This document shows, piece by piece, positions 6,173 through 14,000 of a DNA stretch of 37,135 nucleotides (position 1 is its first letter; each line of letters begins with the position of its first letter). The position numbers and the translations under genes were made by a program. Under the pieces are notes generated by a model. The model made no database searches, was not told the DNA's origin, and saw only the letters and a list, made by a program, of their open reading frames with translations. Source of the DNA: CBDTTM01 sp965363355 (lineage in GTDB: Bacteria > Bacillota > Negativicutes > Selenomonadales > Selenomonadaceae); assembly GCA_965363355.1 (NCBI GenBank), contig CBDTTM010000007.1:1-37135 (forward strand). Direction: 5' to 3'.

Positions 6173-7891
6173 TTGTTGATTGCTTTAGCAGAAGGATATC
6201 GAGCAGGCTTATTCAAATCAAGTCAATGGGGGAAAAATATTATTTCAGGAGTCGTTGTTGGGGTAGTGGCTCTGCCACTGGCGATGGCATTTGCGATAGC
6301 GAGTGGTGTAGCCCCAGAACAGGGGATTTACACCGCGATTGTCTCTGGCGTCTTTGTCTCTTTGTTCGGCGGTTCACGGGTGCAGATTGCCGGGCCCACA
6401 GGGGCATTTATTGTCTTATTGTCCGGCATTATGATGAAGTATGGTTTAGCAGGGCTTCAAATCGCGACGATCATGGCAGGCGTCATATTGTTATTGATGT
6501 CATTGGCAAGGTTAGGTGATGTGATCCGTTTTATTCCAGCACCGGTCATTGTTGGTTTTACCGCAGGAATCGGAGTGACGATTTGGGTGGGACAATGGCA
6601 GTCGTTTTTTGGCTTTCCGGCAATTCCGCAAACGGAGTTTTTCCATGAAAAGTTATATTATTTATTGTTGTCTTTGCCGAAGGCTCATACGGGAACGCTT
6701 ATCATTGGCTGTTTTAGTCTGGCACTGATTTTGCTTGCGCCGAAAATTCCTTATCTGCGGAAGATCCCCGGGCCGCTTATCGCCATGGTGGCAGCTATGG
6801 TTTTGCAAGGTATTTTCGCCTTCCCTGGAGTTGCTACGATTGGGACGGCTTTTGGCGGAATCCCTCAGGGACTGCCTTCTTTTGTTTTGCCAACGATAGG
6901 TTTTTCAGAAATTGTATCGTTGATTGGTCCGGCATTTACCATTGCGATGCTCGGTGCAATTGAGTCGCTTCTTTCCGCTGTAGTTGCCGATGGGATGACT
7001 GGTCATCAGCATGATTCGAATCAAGAATTATTTGGACAGGGACTGGCGAATATTTTTTGTCCTCTATTTGGCGGAATTGCTGCAACTGGCGCAATTGCGC
7101 GGACGGCAACGAATATTCGCCAAGGCGGCAACAGTCCACTGGCTGGGTTGGTGCACTGCGTTGTTCTTGTTGCTATTTTGCTCTTTTTAGCGCCTTTTGC
7201 CGCCAATATACCATTGGCATCGATGGCGGCTATTTTGTTTGTTGTTGCCTATAATATGAGCGATGTCAAAGGATTTATTCGTCTGGTACGCATTGCGCCG
7301 CTGGCAGATTCACTTATTTTGTTGATTACTTTTTTGCTTACGGTTTTTTCGGATTTGGTTGTAGCCGTAAACGTTGGGGTTGTTTTGGCAATATTGCAGT
7401 TTATGCGCAAAATGGTCGGTTCTATCGATATTCATGCCATAACAAACCAGGAACTTTCACAGGCGGTGCAAAAAGAAATCGGCCTGCATAAAAATATTTT
7501 GGTGTACACGATTGAAGGCCCGCTTTTTTTTGGGGCAATCAATGCCTTTGAACGGTCATTGGCACATATAGCCAAAGATCCGAGTTATGTAATCATCCGC
7601 TTTGAAAATGTTCCGTTTGTCGATCTTACCGGTTTAAAGATGCTAAATGAGGTCATTAAAAATTTGCAGAAAAGAAAAATAGAAGTGTATCTCAGTGAGG
7701 CAAATCCACAGGTCCGGCGGCATATGTACCGCGCCGGGATGTTTAAAACGCTTGGGCGAAAGCATTTGTGGCGAAGTTTCAAGGCCGCGTGGGAAAATTG
7801 TGAGCAAGCTGCGACTTTGTCTGAGGAAAAAAAGCAACAAAAGAACGCAGGAAAAAACGTTGTTATTTCACCATTAAATTTTGTTGAATAA
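6173..7891 (+). CDS. SulP/SLC26-family inorganic anion transporter with C-terminal STAS domain
   Basis: 572 aa from TTG 6173 (a second TTG at 6176 is equally placed behind GAGGG). The membrane part (about residues 20-420) has the SulP signatures: SGVVVGVVALPLAMAFAIASG, APEQGIYTAIVSGVFVSLFGGSRVQIAGPTGAF, ESLLSAVVADGMTGHQHDSNQEL and GQGLANI..PLFGGIAATGAIARTATNI. A STAS domain follows (about 445-545: YTIEGPLFFGAIN..., then VPFVDLTGLKML, where many family members have a serine phosphorylation site in place of L). SulP proteins carry sulfate, bicarbonate or organic dicarboxylates; substrate cannot be told here. It has its own consensus promoter and a hairpin-rich 220-nt leader. No carbonic anhydrase or sulfate-assimilation gene is beside it. 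Confidence 0.92.
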   Translation: MLIALAEGYRAGLFKSSQWGKNIISGVVVGVVALPLAMAFAIASGVAPEQGIYTAIVSGVFVSLFGGSRVQIAGPTGAFIVLLSGIMMKYGLAGLQIATIMAGVILLLMSLARLGDVIRFIPAPVIVGFTAGIGVTIWVGQWQSFFGFPAIPQTEFFHEKLYYLLLSLPKAHTGTLIIGCFSLALILLAPKIPYLRKIPGPLIAMVAAMVLQGIFAFPGVATIGTAFGGIPQGLPSFVLPTIGFSEIVSLIGPAFTIAMLGAIESLLSAVVADGMTGHQHDSNQELFGQGLANIFCPLFGGIAATGAIARTATNIRQGGNSPLAGLVHCVVLVAILLFLAPFAANIPLASMAAILFVVAYNMSDVKGFIRLVRIAPLADSLILLITFLLTVFSDLVVAVNVGVVLAILQFMRKMVGSIDIHAITNQELSQAVQKEIGLHKNILVYTIEGPLFFGAINAFERSLAHIAKDPSYVIIRFENVPFVDLTGLKMLNEVIKNLQKRKIEVYLSEANPQVRRHMYRAGMFKTLGRKHLWRSFKAAWENCEQAATLSEEKKQQKNAGKNVVISPLNFVE

Positions 7892-7898
7892 ATTTTCT

Positions 7899-7926
7899 TT
7901 GCTTTTTTCATTTTTTATAGTATAAT
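7899..7926 (+). promoter_or_regulatory. Promoter of the zinc-ribbon protein gene
   Basis: TTGCTT (7899-7904), 16-nt spacer, TATAAT (7921-7926). It gives an untranslated leader of about 130 nt before the ribosome site GAGGAGG at 8045-8051. Confidence 0.65.
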
Positions 7927-8062
7927 AAGAACCAACTGGAGATGCGGTCCAACGAAATCGTCCTTTGTCCTTCTCAGACTGTTTTACGTAAGGGAAGTCC
8001 TAATGATTGTTCGCTTGAATCAAAAATTTCTGAGTAAAACATTTGAGGAGGCTATATATATT

Positions 8063-8356
8063 ATGGCACAAGACAAAACTTTAACTTGCCGCGATTGCGG
8101 TGCAGAATTCATTTTCTCAGCATCAGAACAGGATTTCTACGAAGAAAAAGGTTTCACGAACGAACCAGGTCGTTGCCCAGAATGCCGCGCTGCTCGTAAA
8201 CAGCAGAACGGTGGACGCAATGGTGGCGGCGCTCGTCAACAGCGTGAAATGTTCGACGTAACTTGTGCAGAATGTGGAGCTGCTACGCAGGTTCCTTTCC
8301 GCCCAAGCAATGATCGTCCTGTATATTGCAGAGATTGCTTCCAGAGCAAACGCTAA
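8063..8356 (+). CDS. Small double zinc-ribbon protein (zf-trcl type)
   Basis: 97 aa from ATG 8063, 11 nt behind GAGGAGG; a longer in-frame reading from 8003 lacks a site. Two ribbons: LTCRDCGAEFIFSASEQDFYEEKGF with NEPGRCPECR (C-x2-C ... C-x2-C, residues about 8-42), then VTCAECGAATQVPF with RPVYCRDCF (about 69-94). The linker is Gly/Arg/Asn/Gln rich (GGRNGGGARQQRE). This domain pair is common in Firmicutes and Negativicutes as a short stand-alone protein. Function is not established; a nucleic-acid or translation-linked role is a guess from the basic linker. Promoter, long leader and strong terminator suggest high expression. Confidence 0.85.
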   Translation: MAQDKTLTCRDCGAEFIFSASEQDFYEEKGFTNEPGRCPECRAARKQQNGGRNGGGARQQREMFDVTCAECGAATQVPFRPSNDRPVYCRDCFQSKR

Positions 8357-8362
8357 TATGAG

Positions 8363-8396
8363 AAAAGCCCCGGTCTTTTGACCGGGGCTTTTTTTT
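8363..8396. terminator. Strong bidirectional terminator
   Basis: Stem AAAAGCCCCGGT (8363-8374)/ACCGGGGCTTTT (8381-8392) with loop CTTTTG and a T tract to 8396. It ends the zinc-ribbon gene and, in reverse, the 77-aa orphan gene. Confidence 0.95.
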
Positions 8397-8473
8397 GTGC
8401 AGATTTAAGATTGGAAAAAGAGGATTTTGCAAGGCTTTTGTTTACATAATAAAATAGTCCGACTTGCTTTAAA

Positions 8474-8707
8474 TCAATGAATGATTGGAATGGGCTTGTG
8501 CTGGCTTTTGACATAAGCTGTAGAAAGCCCCAGCATGTTTGCTCGTAAGACATTTTCGAGCGGCATGATCAACTGTTGATTGATTTCGGCAATGAGCTGT
8601 TCGGGCTTACGCTTTTCGTTTGACTGCAAAGTGATGAGATCGATGCGAATGATACTGCTTGTGACATCAATGGTGCAGCTGCCATTAGAAATTAGTTCAG
8701 CGTTCAT
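8474..8707 (-). CDS. Small protein of unknown function (77 aa)
   Basis: The frame is open from 8911, but only the ATG at 8707 has a good site (GAGGAGTG, 8 nt away), giving a 77-aa protein MNAELISNGSCTIDV...KPIPIIH. Predicted content: a beta-rich N-terminal half (CTIDVTSSIIRIDLITLQ) and a helical segment (PEQLIAEINQQLIMPLENVLRANMLGLSTAYV). No signal peptide or membrane helix. I do not recognise the family. It stands alone on the minus strand, between the zinc-ribbon terminator and the NarL-type regulator. The 284 bp upstream of it (8708-8991) hold no other gene that I can support. Confidence 0.6.
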   Translation of the reverse strand: MNAELISNGSCTIDVTSSIIRIDLITLQSNEKRKPEQLIAEINQQLIMPLENVLRANMLGLSTAYVKSQHKPIPIIH

Positions 8708-8991
8708 AAATAGCAACACTCCTCTGTAGTTATTTATGTATTGCTTTAAATTACCAAATGCATAGCCTGGCCAGATAAAGTTTGGGGATTGTGACAAAAG
8801 AAACAAGTCAAAATATTCTCGATTTCCAACTAATAAATGAATCTGCGAGGAATTATGAGGAGAGTAAAACCGTCCCTTATAATATCCATATAATAAGAAT
8901 ACCAGTATCACATCATAAAAACACTATCTAAAAGTATAGTTTACCAAAAAATAATAAATTTTATTTCGTAAATAATCCCACTTTTATAGAA

Positions 8992-9672
8992 TCAATTGAG
9001 CCTTGATGCTGAAGCAGGAAGAGAAATTCCGATTTTGGCAGTGAAAGCTAGAACCTGAGAGCGATTCTTCAAATGGAGGCGATGGGCGATTTCATTCATA
9101 TGGTATTTTATTGTGCTTTCCGATAGGGAAAAATGTTCGCCGATTTCTTTATAGGTATAGCCTTGTACAGCAAATTTCAAAATATTGATTTGCCTTGTAG
9201 TCAAGGGCAGCGAGGTAAGGCTTTCTTTTTCAACGGTAGCTAACTGATCCCCTAAACGAGCGAATTCTTTTAATAGCTTTTCGACCAGGGCGGGGCTGAG
9301 GGGGAATTCCCCGCGGCTGATTGCGTCAAGTTTATCCCAAAAAGCGTCGAGGCTGTTAAAATCATTTTTCAACATGTAACCAGATACGCCGGCTTTTATC
9401 GACTCGAATAAATGAAGGTCATTTTGGGCTGGGGCTAAGATAATTACCTTCATTAAAGGGAATTTTTTTTTGATGATTCTGGTGGTTTCGACGCCATCTT
9501 TTTTCGGGAGTTGTGCATTTATTAAAATGACATCAGGCTGTAGCTGCGCTGCCTGATGCAGTACTTCTGAACGGTTGTGGGCTATGCCAATGATTTCGAT
9601 TGATTTATAGCCTTTATTGTCAGATAATCGTTTACTAAATGAAGCTTGGTCATCGACTAACAATACTTTCAT
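8992..9672 (-). CDS. NarL/LuxR-type response regulator with atypical receiver
   Basis: 226 aa from ATG 9672 (AAAGGATG site just before); upstream in-frame starts overlap that site. The receiver domain (1-120) has MKVLLVDDQ with the acidic pair D7/D8 and the conserved K102 (GYMLKND), but the phospho-acceptor position in PDVILINAQLPKKDG is N52, not Asp, and the switch Thr/Ser is A80 (VIILAPAQ). The C-terminal LuxR helix-turn-helix (about 160-225) is intact: LTTRQINILKFAVQGYTYKEIGEHFSLSESTIKYHMNEIAHRLHLKNRSQ. It lies 100 bp downstream of the FGGY kinase on the same strand and no histidine kinase is adjacent. Most likely a phosphorylation-independent DNA-binding regulator, perhaps of the kinase unit. 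Confidence 0.88.
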   Translation of the reverse strand: MKVLLVDDQASFSKRLSDNKGYKSIEIIGIAHNRSEVLHQAAQLQPDVILINAQLPKKDGVETTRIIKKKFPLMKVIILAPAQNDLHLFESIKAGVSGYMLKNDFNSLDAFWDKLDAISRGEFPLSPALVEKLLKEFARLGDQLATVEKESLTSLPLTTRQINILKFAVQGYTYKEIGEHFSLSESTIKYHMNEIAHRLHLKNRSQVLAFTAKIGISLPASASRLN

Positions 9673-9772
9673 GCAAAACATCCTTTCGTTGATAGGATAA
9701 GCATTGGATTTTTGGCGTAGGTATGTACGGATGAAGCTCATTTATAAAATCGGGTAGGGGATCGAAATCAAT

Positions 9773-11293
9773 TCATTCGTTCATTGCTGATAATTTTTGC
9801 AGCAATGATTTTTGGACCTTATGCTGTTTTTGGTATAAGGCAAAATTATTTGGATTGGGGTCATAGGTTTTTGAAACTTCGAGGTTGCTAGACAGAGCAG
9901 CAACTAGATCCGTGATATTTCCCATGGCGTAAGCGGCCAAAATCGAATTAGTCAACACGGCCCCGCCTGATATTTTCAAGGTAATGGCTTTCGTAGATAA
10001 GACATCCGATTTGATTTGGTTCCAAAGTTCGTCGCGGCTGCCGTCTTCCGTGATGGTGATGCGGTCAATAGGGATACCTGCCTGCCGATAGGTGTCGGTG
10101 ATTTCTCTGTAATCGTAAGCGATAGCTTCAAGCACTGAGCGCCAGAGGACGTATTGGTCTGTATCCAAGGTCATGTTGAGAAAGCTGCCTTTGACTCCAG
10201 CGTATGCATCATAGCCGCCAGTTAGGTAAGGGAGGAAGATGACGTCATTGCATCCTGGCGGAACACTGAGTGCTTGCTGACTGAGGTGGTCGTAGTATCG
10301 CTCATCTTCGGCTCTTTGGCAAATGTTGTCTTTGAACCAGCGCAGGGCAAGGCCTCCGGTTCGGACGAATCCCCAATAAAAATAAGTGTTTTCTAAAGTG
10401 CCGCTATTAAAAATCAAACCGCTGCCTTCCTGGCTCAGTTCAGGGATGATTCCATTGGTCGAAACACAGAACATGGCACAAGTCCCTGCCACGTCGACTG
10501 CTTTATTCGCCTCAAAAACGCCACTGCCGAGCATCGATTGCATGGTATCTCCGGCTCCGGCGCAGACTGGAATGCCGGGCGGACAGCCGATATCGGCTGC
10601 GTTTTCTGCGGAGAGTTGACCGATGATATCCCATGGTTTTACGATTTTAGGAAGATAGTGAGAATCTATTTTAAGGATTTCGAGCTGTGCGGGTGACCAG
10701 GTTTTTTCGTATACATCATATCCTAGTCCCCAGCCAGACATTGTACCCCAGTCGATAAAAGCATCCTCACTGGAAAGCCCAGCTAAATTCATAAGAATAT
10801 AAGGTGCGTTATGGACGAATTTACAGCCTCTTTTTTGAAAACTCTCGTTGTTGGCGAGCAGCCAACGTGCATGCAGGGCTGGGAACATACAGCTGGGTTC
10901 AGCATTGCCGGTTTCTTTACCCCAAATAGATAGATGGCGGCTGCGAATATTTTGCGCATCCGTTTGTGTTCTTGAATCTAGGTAATTGATATAAGGAGTA
11001 ATGGCTTTGCCGGAAGCATCGATGCCGACAATTCCACAGATAATGCCATCGCCCATGATGGCTTTTATTGAAGCGGGGTTTAGGTTTTTAGCCTTGAGTT
11101 GATCGACGCATTCACGCATTCCAAGTTTTGTTAGGGCAAAATATTCTTCGGCATCCATTTCAACCCATCCTGGGTTTGGATAGCGCAAAGTTGTCGCATG
11201 CGTGGTTTTTGCTAGACAGTTCATGTTTTGATCATATATAGAAACCTTGACGCTTTGGGTTCCGGCATCAAAACTGAAGTAATATTGTTCCAT
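9773..11293 (-). CDS. FGGY-family carbohydrate kinase (xylulokinase/gluconokinase-like)
   Basis: 506 aa from ATG 11293 (an alternative TTG at 11305). FGGY kinases phosphorylate sugars or polyols with ATP. Seen: N-terminal phosphate loop FSFDAGTQSVKVSIYD, aromatic and acidic substrate-side segment GWVEMDAEEYF, YLDSRTQ, the base region GAGDTMQSMLGSG (catalytic Asp in GAGD), AGTCAMFCVST, and the C-terminal adenine-binding segment DGSRDELWNQIKSDVL..KAITLKI.GGAVLTNSILAAYAMG. Substrate cannot be assigned; no isomerase, epimerase or sugar transporter lies next to it. The only same-strand neighbour downstream is the atypical NarL regulator. Confidence 0.88.
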   Translation of the reverse strand: MEQYYFSFDAGTQSVKVSIYDQNMNCLAKTTHATTLRYPNPGWVEMDAEEYFALTKLGMRECVDQLKAKNLNPASIKAIMGDGIICGIVGIDASGKAITPYINYLDSRTQTDAQNIRSRHLSIWGKETGNAEPSCMFPALHARWLLANNESFQKRGCKFVHNAPYILMNLAGLSSEDAFIDWGTMSGWGLGYDVYEKTWSPAQLEILKIDSHYLPKIVKPWDIIGQLSAENAADIGCPPGIPVCAGAGDTMQSMLGSGVFEANKAVDVAGTCAMFCVSTNGIIPELSQEGSGLIFNSGTLENTYFYWGFVRTGGLALRWFKDNICQRAEDERYYDHLSQQALSVPPGCNDVIFLPYLTGGYDAYAGVKGSFLNMTLDTDQYVLWRSVLEAIAYDYREITDTYRQAGIPIDRITITEDGSRDELWNQIKSDVLSTKAITLKISGGAVLTNSILAAYAMGNITDLVAALSSNLEVSKTYDPNPNNFALYQKQHKVQKSLLQKLSAMNE

Positions 11294-11305
11294 TAAGATA
11301 TTCAA

Positions 11306-11612
11306 CTCTTTTCGTTATTTCATTAGGGTTGGCAGCAAAAAAATACACTGTCGCATATGACCTTATTTTATCATTAGCGTGCCGGATTTAAAATGGCTAT
11401 TTTGATTTTTCTCCAATATTTGTAATATTTTCGTTTGCTCAGAGGGATGATCGTCTTATTTAAGCTTGCAAGTGAAAGCTCTAGCGTTGAAAAAATTGCG
11501 AAAACATAGGAAATATGTAGACAAATAAAGGCGGCCGCTAAAATCGAAAATTGATTTTAGCAGCCGCCTGTTTTTGATGAGGTCTTGGTTGGAGAAGTCC
11601 CATCAAAGAATC
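11306..11612. other. Intergenic region with shared terminator
   Basis: About 300 bp without a gene between the FGGY kinase start and the DoxX stop, both minus strand. It contains the terminator at 11529-11569 and presumably the FGGY promoter, which I could not place with confidence. Confidence 0.5.
11529..11569. terminator. Intrinsic terminator of the DoxX gene
   Basis: Arms AGGCGGCCGCTAAAATC (11529-11545) and GATTTTAGCAGCCGCCT (11553-11569) with one mismatch; T-rich on both sides. On the minus strand it follows the DoxX stop by 44 bp. Confidence 0.85.
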
Positions 11613-12056
11613 TTAGTTTGTCCTTTTGTGTAGGAGAACGTGGTCCAAACTGTATTTTCCCGGACCGACACCTAAGGCAGCGATAAACGAAAAACCGTCC
11701 TCAAGTGATTGAGATGCTTTAGACAAACCTGTACCAGATATAAGCTGGGTAGAAAAAGCCATCATCATATTGCAGAAGAGAAATAGAGCTGCAAAACGAT
11801 AGCCGAGGCCGAGTAAAAGGAAAAGTCCGCCAAAAAATTCGATTATGGCTGGCATGAATCCCCAAAGGACTGGCATCGCTGTGATGCCGAAGACCTTCAT
11901 CGTCGAGCCGAGATGAATCCAAACTTCAGGACCTCCCGTGATTTTAGGAAATCCATGCCACATGAACATGGCGCCGACGACAACCCGAAAACAAAGCAAA
12001 GCAAAATCTTGCTTTTGTGAAAAAAAGTCATTGAAGGAACTAAAAAAAGTCCGCAT
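11613..12056 (-). CDS. DoxX-family membrane protein
   Basis: 147 aa with four predicted membrane helices: LLCFRVVVGAMFMWHGFPKI, MPVLWGFMPAIIEFFGGLFLLLGL, FAALFLFCNMMMAFSTQL and a C-terminal segment FSFIAALGVGPGKYSLDH. The pairs GFPKI.G and EFFGGLFLLLGL..R.AAL are DoxX hallmarks. DoxX-like proteins are small quinone- or redox-associated membrane proteins of mostly undefined role. ATG follows GAGGTG. Monocistronic, with its own terminator. Confidence 0.85.
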   Translation of the reverse strand: MRTFFSSFNDFFSQKQDFALLCFRVVVGAMFMWHGFPKITGGPEVWIHLGSTMKVFGITAMPVLWGFMPAIIEFFGGLFLLLGLGYRFAALFLFCNMMMAFSTQLISGTGLSKASQSLEDGFSFIAALGVGPGKYSLDHVLLHKRTN

Positions 12057-12160
12057 GAAAACACCTCACAAATTGCTATTATTTTATGAATCTACACCTA
12101 AATTTTATTATACATAAAAAATGTGAAGTTCTTATGAAGTTTTTTATGTATAATCGAATT

Positions 12161-12712
12161 TTAAAGATCTAGATTGGGAAAGGCAATGAAATCTTTTGGG
12201 GGAATGGAGTGTTTTCCAATGATTTTTTCCATCCAGATCATATCATACCACGCACCGTCTTTGTAACCGCATTTTGTAAAATGTGCGGTCTTTTTATAAC
12301 CAAGGCGTTCGTGAAAGAGGATGCTTTTAGGATTAGGATAGGCAATGCAGGCATTTAGGTTGCAAATATTTTGTTTTTGCAGGGTTTCCTCTAGTGCTGT
12401 ATATAATTTGCGCCCAAGACCATTGCCGTGATAATTTTGGCTGACATAGACCGATGTTTCTGCTGCCCAGCTGTAAGCAGCTCGTTCTTTGAACATGGAA
12501 GCGTAGGCATAGCCTAATAGCGTACCATTTTCTTCAGCGACGAAATAAGGATATTTCAACAGAGTGGATTTGATTCTTGCTTGAAATTCACTAAGGGGAG
12601 GAACGATGTATTCAAACGTTATCGCAGTATCTCTAACGTAAGGTGCATAGATGGCGAGGAGCTCGAGAGCATCTTCTTGCTTTGCCAAGCGAATTGTAGG
12701 CGTTGTTGACAT
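12161..12712 (-). CDS. GNAT N-acetyltransferase, phosphinothricin-acetyltransferase-like
   Basis: 183 aa; ATG after GAAAGGATG. GNAT domain throughout: N-terminal IRLAKQEDALELLAIYAPYV, central beta strands with FVAEENGTLLGYAYA, acetyl-CoA-binding loop VYVSQNYHGNGLGRKLYTALEE (Q/H..G.G pattern) and the C-terminal ACIAYPNPKSILFHERLGYKKTAHFTKCGYKDGAWYDMIWME, which is the Pat/YncA-type ending. These enzymes acetylate amino-acid-like toxins such as phosphinothricin or methionine sulfoximine. A C-terminal extension of ~20 residues after the domain (HSIPPKDFIAFPNLDL) is unusual. Monocistronic. Confidence 0.9.
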   Translation of the reverse strand: MSTTPTIRLAKQEDALELLAIYAPYVRDTAITFEYIVPPLSEFQARIKSTLLKYPYFVAEENGTLLGYAYASMFKERAAYSWAAETSVYVSQNYHGNGLGRKLYTALEETLQKQNICNLNACIAYPNPKSILFHERLGYKKTAHFTKCGYKDGAWYDMIWMEKIIGKHSIPPKDFIAFPNLDL

Positions 12713-12830
12713 GGAGAAGCATCCTTTCTTATGGTGTTTTTGAGTCTATTATACACCAGAAAGACCGTGAAATAGAAATTTTCGAAATATCATGTTTTTG
12801 GCGAGGTGATGTATATAAATAATCAGAACA

Positions 12831-12869
12831 TTATGATATAATGAAAATAGAATAATCATTATATCATAA
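12831..12869. promoter_or_regulatory. Perfect 13-bp inverted repeat overlapping an extended -10 promoter
   Basis: TTATGATATAATG (12831-12843) and CATTATATCATAA (12857-12869) are perfect inverted repeats 13 nt apart. The left arm carries an extended -10 element TG-A-TATAAT (12834-12842) reading toward the 51-aa gene. The core AATAATCATTAT resembles a Fur-family box, so an iron-, manganese- or peroxide-type repressor is possible (inference). Confidence 0.6.
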
Positions 12870-12895
12870 ATACAGGATAGGGGAGCGTGAGCAAA

Positions 12896-13051
12896 ATGTT
12901 TCCAGGTATGTATTTGGGTGGGATGATGCCGTTTTTTGGACTTCTTCATGTAGTTATTGTGGCGGCCTTTTTGTATTTCGCATATGATATTGCTAAATCT
13001 TTACGGCGGATTGCCAATAAAATGGAGAAGGATGACCTAAAAGAAAAATGA
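12896..13051 (+). CDS. Small single-span membrane protein (51 aa)
   Basis: Frame from ATG 12896 (alternative GTG 12887) to TGA 13049-13051, behind a GGGGAG site. The product begins MFPGMYLGGMMPFFGLLHVV and continues with a hydrophobic span IVAAFLYFAYDIAKSL, then a short charged tail RRIANKMEKDDLKEK. It therefore has one membrane helix with a cytoplasmic basic tail, as in many small membrane proteins. I recognise no family. Its promoter overlaps a 39-bp palindrome, which argues that it is regulated and real. Confidence 0.7.
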   Translation: MFPGMYLGGMMPFFGLLHVVIVAAFLYFAYDIAKSLRRIANKMEKDDLKEK

Positions 13052-13112
13052 TGCATAAGGGCTGGCGATGCGTAGAAGAACGCAGTGCTGGCTCTTCTTT
13101 ATGCACTTTATT
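13052..13112 (+). terminator. Imperfect hairpin after the small membrane protein gene
   Basis: GCATAA (13053-13058) can pair with TTATGC near 13100, with inner pairs including GCGT/ACGC. There is no long T tract, so termination is likely weak and the dioxygenase gene may be partly co-transcribed. Confidence 0.4.
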
Positions 13113-13137
13113 ATATTGATAAGATGAGGTGAAGGAT

Positions 13138-13914
13138 ATGACAGATTCAAAAAAAATGCCGATTTTATTTGTCGGTCATGGATCACCGATGAATGCAATT
13201 GAAGATAATATGTATACAAAAAATTGGGAAAATATAGTGGAGAAAATACCCCAGCCAAAAGCAATCCTTGCAATCTCAGCACACTGGTACACGCCGGGAA
13301 TTCGTATAAACGATGCAGCAGAGCCAAAACAGGTCTATGATATGTATGGCTTCCCCAAAGCCCTTTATCGGTTGAAATATCCGGCAAAGGGTGCTTCAAC
13401 GACGGCTAAGCAGGCGAAAGATTTGCTTGGAGACGATTTGCGTATTGATAATGGCTGGGGCATAGACCATGGGACATGGTCAGTGCTTTGCAGAATGTAT
13501 CCTAAAGCAGATGTGCCTATATGCCAGCTCAGTGTCAATAAGCAGCTTGATGCCAAAGAACATTTTGTTTTAGGACAGAAGCTGCGTCAGCTTAGGGAAA
13601 ATGGAGTCTTGCTTTTTGCTAGTGGAAATATTGTCCACAATCTTGGCGAAGTGAATTGGAATATGGAAAAAGGGCATGTCTGGGCTAGCGCTTTCGATGA
13701 CTATATAAAAGACAAGATCAAGGGGCAGCAATATGATGCTGTTATAGACTATAAGTCTGCCGGTGCATCTGCCGATAAAGCGTTTGTGCTGCCGGATCAT
13801 TTTTATCCGTTGCTTTACATTTTAGGAGCAGCAGATACGAATGATAAACTGCATATTTTCAATGATTCCTGTACCCTGGGTTCTTTATCGATGACTAGCT
13901 ATTTATTTAGTTGA
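13138..13914 (+). CDS. LigB/YgiD-family extradiol dioxygenase (4,5-DOPA dioxygenase-like)
   Basis: 258 aa from ATG 13138; GAGGTGAAGG lies before it, and an upstream GTG overlaps that site. The family binds a divalent metal (Fe or Zn) with two histidines and an acidic or third histidine residue. Seen: FVGHGSPMNAIEDN (first His), AISAHWYTPG (second His), WGIDHGTWSVLCRMYPKADVP (third His), GSGNIVHNL-type segment ASGNIVHNLGEVNW, and near the end LPDHFYPLLYILGAAD. These are the marks of YgiD-type proteins, which cleave catechols in vitro; roles in anaerobes are unclear because the reaction needs oxygen. It may scavenge oxygen or catechol, or have another reaction. Confidence 0.9.
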   Translation: MTDSKKMPILFVGHGSPMNAIEDNMYTKNWENIVEKIPQPKAILAISAHWYTPGIRINDAAEPKQVYDMYGFPKALYRLKYPAKGASTTAKQAKDLLGDDLRIDNGWGIDHGTWSVLCRMYPKADVPICQLSVNKQLDAKEHFVLGQKLRQLRENGVLLFASGNIVHNLGEVNWNMEKGHVWASAFDDYIKDKIKGQQYDAVIDYKSAGASADKAFVLPDHFYPLLYILGAADTNDKLHIFNDSCTLGSLSMTSYLFS

Positions 13915-13935
13915 AAAAAGAGAGAATACATTTTC

Positions 13936-13973
13936 TTGACTTTTATATTCAAATATCGTAATATATGAATATA
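13936..13973 (+). promoter_or_regulatory. Promoter and ArsR-type operator of the arsR-sulfur unit
   Basis: TTGACT (13936-13941), 17-nt spacer, TAATAT (13959-13964). TATATTCA (13944-13951) and TGAATATA (13966-13973) form a perfect inverted repeat over the spacer and -10 box, the usual ArsR/SmtB operator pattern, so autorepression is expected. Confidence 0.75.
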
Positions 13974-14000
13974 AAAATATAAAAACGAAATGGTGATTTT

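Noticed and set aside
6112..6519. 135-codon frame at the start of the SulP gene
   Set aside because: Out of frame with the SulP protein, whose conserved membrane motifs begin in the same interval.
8708..8911. N-terminal extension of the 77-aa orphan protein to 145 aa
   Set aside because: No ribosome site at 8911, whereas the ATG at 8707 has GAGGAGTG at good spacing.
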